Shown here: positions 37,365 through 46,655 of the stretch, piece after piece
Numbering within the stretch: the stretch's first letter is position 1
Layout of the letters: each line of letters opens with the position of its first letter
Origin: Streptomyces sp. Q6
GTDB taxonomy: Bacteria; Actinomycetota; Actinomycetes; Streptomycetales; Streptomycetaceae
Length of the DNA: 64,000 nt
Assembly (NCBI RefSeq): GCF_036967205.1
Contig: NZ_CP146022.1
Coordinates: 7,626,001-7,690,000 of the forward strand
Direction of reading: 5' to 3'
The notes under the pieces: generated by a model
Told to the model about the DNA's origin: nothing
Databases searched by the model: none
Seen by the model: the letters and a program-made list of their open reading frames with translations, nothing else
Position numbers and translations under genes: made by a program

Positions 37365-38146
37365 CCGAGACCCTCGCCACCGCCGTCACGGCCGATGCCG
37401 CCGCGCGAGAGGAACTGCGGCTGCGCCGTGAACTCGCCGCCGTCTACCGCCTGGTCGCGCACTTCCGCATGACCGACCTGATCTTCACGCACATCTCGCA
37501 GCGGCTCCCGGGCCCGGAGAACCACTTCCTCATCAACCCGTACGGGCTGCTCTTCGAGGAGATCACCGCCTCGAACCTGGTCAAGATCGACCTCGACGGC
37601 AACCCCGTCGAGCCCACCCCGCACCCGGTCAACCCGGCGGGCTTCGTGATCCACAGCGCGATCCACAAGGCGCGCCCCGACGCCCACTGCGTCCTGCACA
37701 CCCACACCAAGGCCGGCTGCGCCGTCGCCGCCCAGCAGGCCGGGCTGCTGCCGGTCAACCAGATGTCGATGGAGTTCCACAACCGCGTCGGCTACCACGA
37801 CTACGAAGGCGTCGCCCTCAACCTCGACGAGCAGGAACGCCTCGTCGCCGACCTCGGCCACCACCCCGTGCTCATCCTGCGCAACCACGGCCTGCTGACC
37901 GTCGGGGAGAGCGCCAAGCAGGCGTTCCTGCGCATGTACTACCTGGAGAAGGCCTGCGAGATCCAGGTCACCGCCCAGGCCGCAGGCGCCCCGCTGGTGC
38001 TGCCGGACGAGCAGGTGTGTGAATACACCGCGCAGCAGCTCGCGGGGGAGGCCACCGCCGACTTCCAGGACGACCTCGCGTACGACCTCGCGTGGGCGGC
38101 CCTGCTCCGACTCGTGGAGCGGATCGCACCCGACTACAAGGACTGA
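37361..38146 (+). CDS. Class II aldolase/adducin-family protein
   Basis: A 261-aa protein. After LAAVYRLVAHFRMTDLIFTHIS it has the phosphate-binding-like INPYGLLFEEIT, the metal-binding CVLHTHTKAG (two His) and LRNHGLLTVG (third His). It may be a Zn-dependent aldolase or decarboxylase acting on a small hydroxy acid. Its start overlaps the dehydrogenase stop (GTGA) and AAGGAG precedes it. Substrate is unknown. It ends four bases from the convergent MuiA-like gene. Confidence 0.92.
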   Translation: MTETLATAVTADAAAREELRLRRELAAVYRLVAHFRMTDLIFTHISQRLPGPENHFLINPYGLLFEEITASNLVKIDLDGNPVEPTPHPVNPAGFVIHSAIHKARPDAHCVLHTHTKAGCAVAAQQAGLLPVNQMSMEFHNRVGYHDYEGVALNLDEQERLVADLGHHPVLILRNHGLLTVGESAKQAFLRMYYLEKACEIQVTAQAAGAPLVLPDEQVCEYTAQQLAGEATADFQDDLAYDLAWAALLRLVERIAPDYKD

Positions 38147-38150
38147 ACCG

Positions 38151-39751
38151 CTACACCCCGGTGACCTTGCCGCTCGACGACACGTCATAGACCAGCGTCA
38201 CCGTGCGCCGCCCACCGGGCGGGAGCGTCAGGTCCCAGCGGGCGACGCCGTCGGCGTCGACCGTGTCCGGCGCCGGGGAGCACGCCTCCTTGCGGAGCCG
38301 GACCTCGACCTGTGACACCTCGGAGACCGGGATCCGCTCCCGCAGCGTGACGACCCGCTCGCCGGTCTCGTCCGGGGCGGAGAACCGGGAGAGGTGCAGC
38401 CGGACCGTGCGCGTGGTCACCGTGCGATGGGTGAGGGCCGACGTGTCGCGCGACTCGTCCGTCTCGCGCAGCACCCGGTACGTGTCCGCGCTGCCGAACG
38501 CCAGCTCGCCCGGGGCGCCCGGCGCGGTGAAGGCGAGCGTGCCGCGGCCGGTGAACCCGCTGCCCCTGACCAGGTCCACGGGCCCGGCGAGCAGCGCGTG
38601 CCCCGCGGTGTTCGTGAACCGGACGACTTCCGTGACCAGCGGGGAGAGTTCGGGCGCGCAGGAGTACTCGCTCCGCGTCGCGCACGTCGTCGTGGTGAGC
38701 GGCACGCGGTGGGCGCGTCCGTCACCGGGCACGCGGACCGGCGCGGGGGCGTGCAGGACGCGCACCTCGCCGCCGTCGTCCACGCCCGGCAGGCCGACGA
38801 CCTGGGCCGGGCCCACGTCCGTGATGTCCTCCTCGCGCACCTCGACGTCGACGGTCCGGCGTTCCTCGGCCGAACGGTCGCGCAGGGTCAGCCGGTCCTC
38901 GACGAGGCGCGGCGGCTTCGTGGACGCCGCGGACCGGGCCGTCGAGAGCGTCAGATCCACGTCGGACCAGTCCTCGCCGGTGCGCTGCCACACCACCGCG
39001 TCGGTGCGCAGGGTCAGTTCGCCGTCCGGGCCGAGCGCGGCGCGGTAGGCGGGGCGCCACACGGCGCACGGTGTGACGTGGGTCAGGCGCAGCGCGGCCC
39101 GGCCCGCCGTGCGTGCCCGCAGCGTCAGCTCGATGTGGGCGGTCAGGGACGGCGGCTCGTGCTCGGCGTAGTGCAACGCGTGCCGCGCCTGCCCCAGTTC
39201 GTCGGTGACGGCCGCCAACCGGACCTGCGTGGCGTGCAGTTCGTCCTCGACCGTGTCGCGCTCGGCGTTCACCCGGTCCAACTCGGCCGCCCAGCGCTCC
39301 GGTTCGGACTCCCCGTATCCGGCGCCCTCGCCGATCTCCCGCAGCAGGTCGGCGGCCAGCCTGCCGAGCGCGTCGAGACGGGCGCGGAGCCGGTCGAGCC
39401 GCTGCGCCAGGGCCCGCTCCTCCTCTTCCAGGGCGTGGGCGCGGTGGCGCAGCGGGGAGTCCTCGTCGCCCGGCGGGCGTGGAGCGGGGGGCGTCCAGGC
39501 CCGCACCAGGCGTACGTCGAGGACGGTGGCGTCCGGGTCGCCGGTGAACTCGGCGTGCAGCGTGCGGTCCACGGCGAGCGCGCCGACCGGGCCCAGGAGC
39601 AGCCGCTGGACACCGGCCGCCACCTCCACGGTCGCGGTGCGCTCGATGTGGGCGCGGTCCTCCAGACAGGTCACGGCGGTCACGGGCAGCGGCGTCGCGG
39701 CGGGGGCCGCTCGGCGGGGGCGTCCTCGGAGGGCGCGGCTGGTGTCGTCAT
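38151..39751 (-). CDS. MuiA-like DUF4139 protein (shorter paralogue), N-terminal frame probably broken
   Basis: The main frame is open from a GTG at 39683 (510 aa). However, a better start is the ATG at 39749-39751, seven bases after the upstream stop and preceded by GGAGGAG; its frame (MTTPAAPSEDAPAERPPP) joins the main frame only if one base is added near 39695-39706. The body has a DUF4140-like N-terminal domain, a long helical/coiled stretch at about 80-160 (HALEEEERALAQRLDRLRAR), then DUF4139 (VTPCAVWRPAYRAAL, WQRTGEDWSDVDLTLSTA). The name comes from a 'mucoidy inhibitor' family; biochemical function is unknown. Confidence 0.82.
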
Positions 39752-39758
39752 GGGGGTG

Positions 39759-41792
39759 TCAGCTCCTCCGGTTGCCGCCGGCGAGGGCCTTGGCGGCCGG
39801 GACGCGGATCTCGTAGCCGCCGTCGAGGGCGACCGTGCCGCCCGCGGGCAGCTCCACCCGCCACAGACGGGTGCCGGGGACGTGCGGCTCGGGCCCGTCG
39901 CCGGCCTCGGGGCGTACCCAGTCGGCACGCTCCTCGATGCGCACGTCGGCGTCCGACGTCACGGGGACGCGCTCGCGCACCTCGACGGTGACCGGCCGGG
40001 CGAGGCGATTGGCCAGCTCGACGTGGACGCGGTGGTCGAGGACCGTGGTGGTGTTGCGCAGCCCCGCCGTCGACTCCCGCAGGTCGGTGCGGCGGGCGGC
40101 GCGGATCGACTCGGCGGGCCCGAGCCCCACACGGCCGGTGCCGCCGGGGGCGAGCGTGGGCAGCGCCGCGGTCGGCAGGTGCTCGCCGTCGACCGTGAGG
40201 TCCACGGGGCCCGCCAGGAGCGCCTGATCCGTGGTGTTGGAGACCAGCAGCGTCGCGAACACGGTCGGGTCGACCGACGGCACGCAGACGTACTCGGTGC
40301 GCAGCGCCACCGGGAGCTCCGTCACGGTGACGGTGTGCCAGGTGCCGTCGGACGGGATGTCGGCGGGGGCCGAGGCGTCGAAGCGGTGGTCGAACGAACC
40401 GGCCGACTCGCGCGGCCGCACCGCGTGTCCGGGCAGCGGCAGCGAGGCCACCGAATCCGCGCGGCGACGGTACTCGGAGGCGACCGCGTCGGTGGTCGAC
40501 CCCGGCAGCAGCACACCGCGTCGCGCGCCGTGCTCCTCGGGCCCGGCCAGGACCAGGTCGGCGTAGTCGAGTTCGGCGGTGCTCGGCCGCGGCGGGCCCG
40601 GCACAGGCGGCGGTGGCGGGGAGGCGCCGCCGCCGCGGGGGCCGGGGCCGGTGCGCTGTCCAGGGCGGCGGCGCTGAAGCCACGGGTCGCCCGAGGACGG
40701 ACCGCGCCCGGGGCCGCCGGTACCGCACCCCGTAGGACGGCGGAGCGGACTGGGGCGCGGGCGCGCTCGGCGGCGGTGGCGGCGGCGGTGGCGCGCCCCC
40801 GCGACGAACCCCGCTCCCACCAGCGTCTCGTTCGGGGCCTCCCGGACAGCGGCGGCAGGTCGCGGCCCCGCCGCGTCGTACCCGCTGAACAGGTCGGCGA
40901 GCCCCGCCGGAGGCTCGCGCCAGCCGGACGGTTCGGGCGTGGACCTGCGGCGCCCGATCCGCAGCGAGCGGAGCTTCGGCACGCCGGTGGGCCGCCGCAG
41001 ATCGGCCGTCGACAGGGCGAGGTGGACGCCGGTCCAGTCCTCGCCGGTGCGCTGAGCCACCGAGGCGCGCAGCACGAGCCGCGCGTCACCATCCCCTTGA
41101 CGGTGCGTCAGCCGGTAGGCGGGGGCCCAGACCGCGCCCGGCACGCGGTACTCCACCTCGACCACCACCTCCGCGCCTCCCGCCGCCTCACCCTCCACGG
41201 TGAGGTCGGCCGCGAGGGTGGTGCGGATCGCGGACGACGCGGCGTCCGTGGACGCCCGCTCCAGCCGGTCGGTCGCGACGTCGAGCTCGTGCGCGATCCG
41301 CAGGAGTTCCTCGTCCAGCGCGGCGAGCCCCGCGTGCAACACCGTCAGCCGCTCGTCGACGAACCCCGTGAGGGCGAGCCACGCGTCGACCGGCGTACGG
41401 CGATGCGTGGGGTCGTCGCGCTTGCGGGGCGGCGGGACGGGCCGCAGCGCCGCGATCTCCGCGACGCGCCGCGCCTGCCGGTCCCTGCGCGCCTGCGCCG
41501 CGCCCTGCTCCGCCTGCCACCGCTCGACCGCCCGGTACAACGCGTCGCGGTCCTCCGGCTCCGTCGGCTCCGCCTCGACGACCGGCCGCGCCGCGCCGAC
41601 CCGCAGGCCCGGCGCGTCAAGGACCCGGGCGTTCAGGGAGTCCGGCTCCAGCGACCGGGGCAGTCCGCTCACCCGGACGCGGCCGTCGGGCGGCACGACG
41701 CCGCGGGCACGCCGCCGGCAGACCGCGCCCCGCGCGTACACGACCACCGATGTGAGCGTCGACTCCCACGGCCCTGCCACCGCGTCCGTCAT
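39759..41792 (-). CDS. MuiA-like DUF4139 protein (longer paralogue)
   Basis: A 677-aa frame. It has a DUF4140-like N-terminus (SVVVYARGAVCRRRARG, VRVSGLPRSLEPDSLNARV), a helical region, DUF4139 features (VPGAVWAPAYRLTHRQG, QRTGEDWTGVHLALSTADLR) and a C-terminal beta-domain ending LWRVELPAGGTVALDGGYEIRV. Residues around 330-410 are an Arg/Gly-rich stretch that looks translated out of frame. The neighbouring frame gives a Pro-rich linker (APPPPPPPPSAPAPQSAPP) instead, so three -1 errors summing to one codon may lie between 40610 and 40800. It is followed directly by its shorter paralogue. Confidence 0.83.
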   Translation of the reverse strand: MTDAVAGPWESTLTSVVVYARGAVCRRRARGVVPPDGRVRVSGLPRSLEPDSLNARVLDAPGLRVGAARPVVEAEPTEPEDRDALYRAVERWQAEQGAAQARRDRQARRVAEIAALRPVPPPRKRDDPTHRRTPVDAWLALTGFVDERLTVLHAGLAALDEELLRIAHELDVATDRLERASTDAASSAIRTTLAADLTVEGEAAGGAEVVVEVEYRVPGAVWAPAYRLTHRQGDGDARLVLRASVAQRTGEDWTGVHLALSTADLRRPTGVPKLRSLRIGRRRSTPEPSGWREPPAGLADLFSGYDAAGPRPAAAVREAPNETLVGAGFVAGARHRRRHRRRARPRPSPLRRPTGCGTGGPGRGPSSGDPWLQRRRPGQRTGPGPRGGGASPPPPPVPGPPRPSTAELDYADLVLAGPEEHGARRGVLLPGSTTDAVASEYRRRADSVASLPLPGHAVRPRESAGSFDHRFDASAPADIPSDGTWHTVTVTELPVALRTEYVCVPSVDPTVFATLLVSNTTDQALLAGPVDLTVDGEHLPTAALPTLAPGGTGRVGLGPAESIRAARRTDLRESTAGLRNTTTVLDHRVHVELANRLARPVTVEVRERVPVTSDADVRIEERADWVRPEAGDGPEPHVPGTRLWRVELPAGGTVALDGGYEIRVPAAKALAGGNRRS
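39763..39769 (-). promoter_or_regulatory. Ribosome binding site that decides the start of the shorter MuiA-like gene
   Basis: GGAGGAG on the minus strand, 11 bases before the ATG at 39751. It has no other start to serve, which supports the ATG over the downstream GTG at 39683. Confidence 0.6.
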
Positions 41793-41887
41793 CGCGCCGC
41801 CCTCCCCCTGTGCCGTTCCGCCGGGCCGTCCGTACGCCGTCGACCCGGTCGCAGCGTAGTCGTGGAGAGCGGCCGTACGCTGCCCGT

Positions 41888-42549
41888 ATGGAAGATCGAT
41901 CCGGTCTGCTCAGGGCAGTCGACGCAGCGTTCGCCGTCACCGGCGCGGACACCCCGCCCTGGCCCGATCCGCACGACGGCGGTCCGGGCCGCGACGAGGA
42001 GTACTCGCGGTGCCTGGACCCCGGCAAGTACCGCATCCTCGCGGCACGCGCCGAGGCGTGGGCGACGGTGCTGTCCGCACGCGGCCTCGCCGACCGGGAG
42101 CCGGTCGCCGACGGCGCGGCGGGCCCCCGGTCTGGCGACGCCCTCCCGAGGTCGAGGTCGCCGACGCGATCGTGCTGCGCCCCCGGCGGCCGGACGCCGT
42201 GCCGCTCGTCATCGGCTACGGCGCCATCGACGACGTATCCCGCACGGTCCTGGTGCTCGGCGTGGGAGAACCCGCCGTGCCCCTGGGGATCGTGCCGGAC
42301 TGCGGCTGCGACGCGTGCGACGACGGCTCCGCCGGAATCCTGGAGATGGTCGACGAGAGCGTGCTCGCCGTGATCACCGGAGACGTCGTCCACATCGACG
42401 ACGGGCGGGGCGGGGAGCTGATCGACACACAGGAGAGCCGGTCGGCGAGCAACTGGCGCGGCGCGGGCCGGTCCGACGAGGAGGTGATCGCCGAGGCACG
42501 CGCCGGGCGTTCGCCGTTCGACGTCGTGCGGGGAGAGCCCTGGGACTGA
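41888..42549 (+). pseudogene. DUF6226-like protein, frame broken once
   Basis: From the ATG at 41888 the first ~80 residues (LLRAVDAAFAVTGADTPPWPDPHD, LDPGKYRILAARAEAW) lie in one frame. The rest (VWRRPPEVEVADAIVLRPRRP, VPLVIGYGAIDDVSRTVLVLGVGEPAVPLGIVPDCGCDACDDGS) lies in the -1 frame. Adding one C to the C-run at 42124-42128 joins them (GPPVWRRPPEVEV), giving about 220 aa. This matches the small actinobacterial DUF6226 family as I remember it. The function is unknown. The break is probably an assembly error. Confidence 0.68.
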
Positions 42550-42661
42550 CCGGCGGACGCGGGCTCCCACCAGGTGGGGGCCGCCACGGTCTTCCCCGCG
42601 CGCGGATCCGGTCCGTAGCATCCGCCGCGTCCCGCCGAGCGTCCCACCGCAGGAGGCCGTC

Positions 42662-43450
42662 ATGTCGTCCCGCCCGTCCGTCCTGGCCGCACTGACCTCA
42701 GGGTTGCGCGGCGGATCGATCGAGGTCGTCGACCTCACGTCGCCGCTCTCCTCGACCACGCCCGTCATCCAACTCCCGCCGCAGTTCGGCCAGACGGCCT
42801 CCTTCGAACTGGAGGAGATCAGCCGGTACGACGACCGGGGCCCGGCCTGGTACTGGAACAACTTCCGCAGCGGCGAGCACACCGGCACCCACTTCGACGC
42901 CCCCAACCACTGGGTCACCGGCAAGGCGCTCGGTGACGTCGCCTCCGTCCCCGCGCGGCAGTTGATCGCCCCGGCGGTCGTGCTCGACTTCTCCGCCGAG
43001 GCCGCCGCCGACCCCGACTTCCTCGTCGAGATCGACCACGTGAAGGCGTGGGAGGACGCCAACGGGCCACTCCCTGACGGCGGTTGGCTGCTGCTGCGGA
43101 CCGGGTGGGACGCGCGCTCGCACGCGCAGGAGCCGTTCGTCAACGCCGACGAGAACGGTCCGCACACCCCCGGCCTCTCGCCCGAGTGCGCGCGCTGGGT
43201 GGCGCAGGAGACGCCGGTGATCGGGCTCGGCGTGGAGACGGTGGGCACCGACGCGGGCGCCGCGCACTCCTTCGACCCGGCGTTCCCCTGCCACTCGTAC
43301 CTGATGGGCAGCGGCAAGTACGGGCTGACGCAGTTGCGGAACCTCGGGCGGCTGCCGGCGACCGGCGCCGTCGTCGTCGCGGGACCGCTGCCCATCGTCA
43401 CCGGCTCGGGGGCGCCCGCGCGGATCCTCGCCCTCGTGGAGCGGGCGTGA
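42662..43450 (+). CDS. Cyclase-family metal hydrolase (kynurenine formamidase-like)
   Basis: A 262-aa protein of the cyclase/arylformamidase fold. The metal motif SGEHTGTHFDAPNHW lies at about 76-90, with VDLTSPLSSTTPV near the start and VIGLGVETVGTDAG later. AGGAGG lies seven bases before the ATG. Family members hydrolyse aryl formamides or isatin, or cyclise small acids. It overlaps the ThDP enzyme by GTGA. There is no kynureninase or tryptophan dioxygenase in the window, so kynurenine is not implied. Confidence 0.88.
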   Translation: MSSRPSVLAALTSGLRGGSIEVVDLTSPLSSTTPVIQLPPQFGQTASFELEEISRYDDRGPAWYWNNFRSGEHTGTHFDAPNHWVTGKALGDVASVPARQLIAPAVVLDFSAEAAADPDFLVEIDHVKAWEDANGPLPDGGWLLLRTGWDARSHAQEPFVNADENGPHTPGLSPECARWVAQETPVIGLGVETVGTDAGAAHSFDPAFPCHSYLMGSGKYGLTQLRNLGRLPATGAVVVAGPLPIVTGSGAPARILALVERA

Positions 43451-45089
43451 AGGTCGCGGAGGCCGTCGGGCGGGCGCTCGCCGCGTCCGGCGTCGACCAT
43501 GTCTTCGGCGTCGTCGGCTCCGGCAACTTCCACGTCACGAACGCCCTGGTCGCGGCCGGCAGCCGGTTCGTCGCCGCACGCCACGAAGGCGGCGCCGCCA
43601 CCATGGCCGACGCGTACGCCCGCATGAGCGGAACCGTCGCCGCGCTCAGCGTGCACCAGGGCTGCGGCCTGACCAACGCCCTCACCGGCATCGCCGAGGC
43701 GGCCAAGAGCCGCACGCCGCTGCTCGTCCTCGCGGCCGAGGCGACGTCACCCGCGTCCAACTTCGCCGTCGACCAGGACGCGTTGGCGCGCGCGGTCGGC
43801 GCGGTCCCGCTGCGCGTGACGTCCGCGGCGGACGCGGTCGGGCAGGCCCGCGCCGCCGTCCGCCACGCCCTGTGCGCACGCCGGACCGTCCTGCTCAACC
43901 TCCCGCTGGACGTCCAGGCCGAGGACGTGCCCGACGGCGTGCCCGACCACGTCGCGCCGCCCGACCGGCCGGCCGCCGTGGTGCCGGAGCCGGGCGACAT
44001 CGCGACGCTGACCGGGCTGCTCGACGCCGCGCGGCGGCCCGTCTTCGTCGCGGGCCGGGGCGCCCGCACGCCCGGCGCCAGGGACGCGCTCGCCGCCCTC
44101 GCCGACCGGTACGGCGCGCTCCTCGCCACCTCGGCCGTCGCGCGCGGCCTCTTCGCCGGCGACCCTGGTCGCTCGACGTCTCCGGCGGCTTCTCCTCACC
44201 CCTGGCCGCCGAACTGATCCGCGGCGCCGACCTCGTCGTCGGCTGGGGCTGCGCGCTGACCATGTGGACGACGCGGCACGGCCGGCTGATCGGCCCGGAC
44301 GCACGCGTCGTACAGGTCGACGACGACGCGTCGGCGCTCGGCGTCCACCGCCCCCTGGACCTCGGCGTCACGGGCGATGTCGCCGTCACCGCGCGGCGCG
44401 CCCTGGAGGCCGCGGCCGCCGGCAGCGCGACCGGCTACCGCACCGCGGACGTCCGGAAGGACATCGCCGAGCGGGTGCGCCTGCGCGATGTCCCGTACGA
44501 CGACGAGAGCACCGGCGAGCGCATCGACCCGCGGACCCTGAGCATCGCCCTCGACGACCTCCTCCCGGCCGAGCGGGTCATCGGTGTCGACTCCGGCAAC
44601 TTCATGGGCCACCCGACCATGTACCTGTCGGTCCCGGACCACGAAGGGCTCTGCTTCACGCAGGCGTTCCAGTCGATCGGGCTGGGGCTCGCCACGGCCG
44701 TCGGGGCGGCCCTGGCCCGGCCCGACCGGCTGCCCGTCGCCGCGCTCGGCGACGGCGGCGCCCTGATGAGCGTCGCCGAACTCGACACGGTCCGCCGCCT
44801 CGCCCTGCCGATGGTGGTCGTCGTCTACAACGACGACGCCTACGGGGCCGAGGTCCACCACTTCGGCCCCGACGGACACGCCCTCGACATCGTCGAGTTC
44901 CCGCCCACGGACATCGCCACCGTCGCCCGGGGCCACGGCTTCGAGGCCGTGACCGTACGAACTCCCGTGGATCTCACGGGAGTCGCGGACTGGCTCGCGG
45001 GGACGCGTGCCCGGCCGCTGCTCATCGACGCCAAGGTGACCCGGGACCACGGCGCCTGGTGGCTGGAGGAGGCCTTCCGCGGCCACTGA
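43447..45089 (+). pseudogene. Thiamine-diphosphate-dependent enzyme (acetolactate synthase/decarboxylase type), frame broken once
   Basis: Starts at a GTG overlapping the cyclase stop. The N-terminal Pyr domain has GVDHVFGVVGSGNFHVTNAL and the catalytic Glu in ARHEGGAATMADAYAR. The C-terminal PP domain has GDGGALMSVAELDTV with NDDAYG, the Mg-ThDP motif. The frame shifts at 44163-44165: adding one C to GACCC restores AGDPWSLDVSGGFSSPLAAEL and gives about 547 aa. All cofactor motifs are intact, so an assembly error is likely. It should cleave or form a C-C bond next to a carbonyl; the substrate is unknown and may be the product of the cyclase-family partner. Confidence 0.85.
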
Positions 45090-45124
45090 CGCGCGGACGC
45101 CCGCGCACCCCGTGGCCGCGGACG

Positions 45125-46327
45125 TCAGGCCCGCGCGAGGACCACGGCGGCGTTGTGCCCCCGAAGCCGAAGGACGTGCTGAGCGCGAGGGCCGAGGGTG
45201 CTGCCGGGCGGCCCCCGCGACCACGTCGATGCCGAAGGCCGGGTCGGCCTCGCGCAGCCCGGCGACCGGTGGCACCACGTCGTCGCGCAGCGCCAGGACC
45301 GTCAGCGCGGCCTCGATCGCACCGGCCGCGCCCAAGCTGTGCCCCAGCGCCCCCTTCGCGGAGGTGACGGGCGGCCGGTGCGGGAGCACGCGGGACAGGA
45401 GCGTCGCCTCCATCGCGTCGCCGCGCGGGGTCGACGTGCCGTGCGCGTTGACGTGGTCCACGTCCTGCGGCGCGATGCCGGCGTCGGCGAGCGCGGCCCG
45501 CACCGCCCGCTCGCCCTGACGCCCTTCGGGGTGCGGCGCCACCAGGTGATGGGCGTCCGTACTGGCGCCGTAGCCGACGAAGTGCGCGAGGTGCGGCGCC
45601 GAACGGGCCGCCGCGTGCGCGGGCCGCTCCAGGACGAGGGCGCCCGCCCCCTCCGCGATGACGAAGCCGTCGCGGTCCACGTCGAAGGGGCGCGAACCCC
45701 GGTCCGACAGCGCCCCCAGCTGGCTGAAGCCGGCGGTGATGAGCGGGGTGACGGCCGCCTCCGCTCCGCAGACGATCGCGATGTCGCACTGCCCCGAGTT
45801 GATCAGCAGCCGGGCCGTGCCGAGAGCGTCGGAACCGGCCGCGCACGCCGTCATGACACACAAGGAAGGCCCGGTCACGCCCAGCTGGAGGGTGAGCGCG
45901 GCCGCCGCCATGTTCGGCATGTAGCCGGTGAGGAAGTACGGGGAGACGCTCGTCGCCCCGGAGCGCGCGAGCCGCTCCGTGGCCGTGTCCAGCGCGCGCA
46001 TCCCGCCGATCCCGGTGCCGAGGACCACGCCGACACGGGAGGCGTCCCAGTCGGCGGGGGAGAGCTTCGCCCCGTCGAGGGCCTCGCCCACCGCGGTCAG
46101 CGCCAGCCGGGCCACCGGGTCCAGATGCGCCACGCCGCGCCGCCCCGGGGCAGCTCGTCCACGCCGTCGACCCGGCAGCTCAGGGACACCGGCAGCTCGC
46201 GCAGCGCCGGATCGCGCCGGGCGGTGGCCTGCCCCGACCGCACCGCGGCCCAGGTGGCGGGCGCGTCCCGGCCGGCGGGGGTGACCAGGCCGATGCCGGT
46301 CACCGTCACCGATCCGTCTCGGGTCAC
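45125..46327 (-). pseudogene. Beta-ketoacyl-[ACP] synthase (FabF-like), frame broken three times
   Basis: The GTG at 46327 overlaps the ACP stop (GTGA). The N-terminus VTVTGIGLVTPAGRDAPATWAAV runs to about 46147, where the frame shifts. The long middle holds the catalytic Cys in CVMTACAAGSDALG and the first His in NAHGTSTPRGD. Two more shifts near 45205 and 45160 are needed to read LALSTSFGFGGHNAAVVLARA, with the second catalytic His. Each is fixed by adding one G or C to a run. The restored protein is about 401 aa with the complete Cys-His-His triad. It is probably functional and condenses acyl and malonyl units on the adjacent ACP. Confidence 0.85.
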
Positions 46328-46581
46328 CGGGCCCGCCGCGCGTCGACGCGGGCCGCGAAGTCGGCGAGGGTCAGCTCGCGCAGCTCGTCCTCGGAGACGG
46401 TGACGCCCAGCTCGTCCTTGAGCGTGACGGCCATCTCCACCACCATCAGCGAGTCGATGAGCAGCTCGGTCATCCGGGCGTCGGACCTGACCAGCGCCGG
46501 GTCCACCTCGAACCGGTCGACGAGCAGGCCGGTGACGAGTTCGGTGCCGGGGGAAACGGGGGGTGTCGCGGAGGTACTCAT
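46324..46581 (-). CDS. Acyl carrier protein
   Basis: An 85-aa acidic helical protein with the phosphopantetheine site in LLIDSLMVVEMAV (Ser about 44), a slight variant of the usual DSL(D/A) motif. It starts the leftward ACP-ketosynthase unit and overlaps the ketosynthase start. Because it is unlinked to fabD/fabH it is probably specialised rather than the primary fatty-acid ACP. It lies divergent to a PlsC-like acyltransferase that could use its acyl chain. Confidence 0.9.
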   Translation of the reverse strand: MSTSATPPVSPGTELVTGLLVDRFEVDPALVRSDARMTELLIDSLMVVEMAVTLKDELGVTVSEDELRELTLADFAARVDARRAR

Positions 46582-46655
46582 GGCGGGATGACGCCTTCCT
46601 GTGACGGGGAGATGCGGGACGGTACAGGGACGGACAATCTAGACAGACCACCTCA

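Noticed and set aside
38394-42695. A 1433-aa open frame on the + strand opposite the two MuiA-like genes
   Set aside because: Arg/Gly/Pro-rich composition typical of a GC-rich antisense frame; no domain or ribosome site; the minus-strand genes show clear DUF4139 motifs.
42662-45089. Tryptophan-kynurenine pathway assignment for the cyclase-family gene
   Set aside because: No kynureninase, dioxygenase or other pathway gene is nearby; the family covers many substrates.
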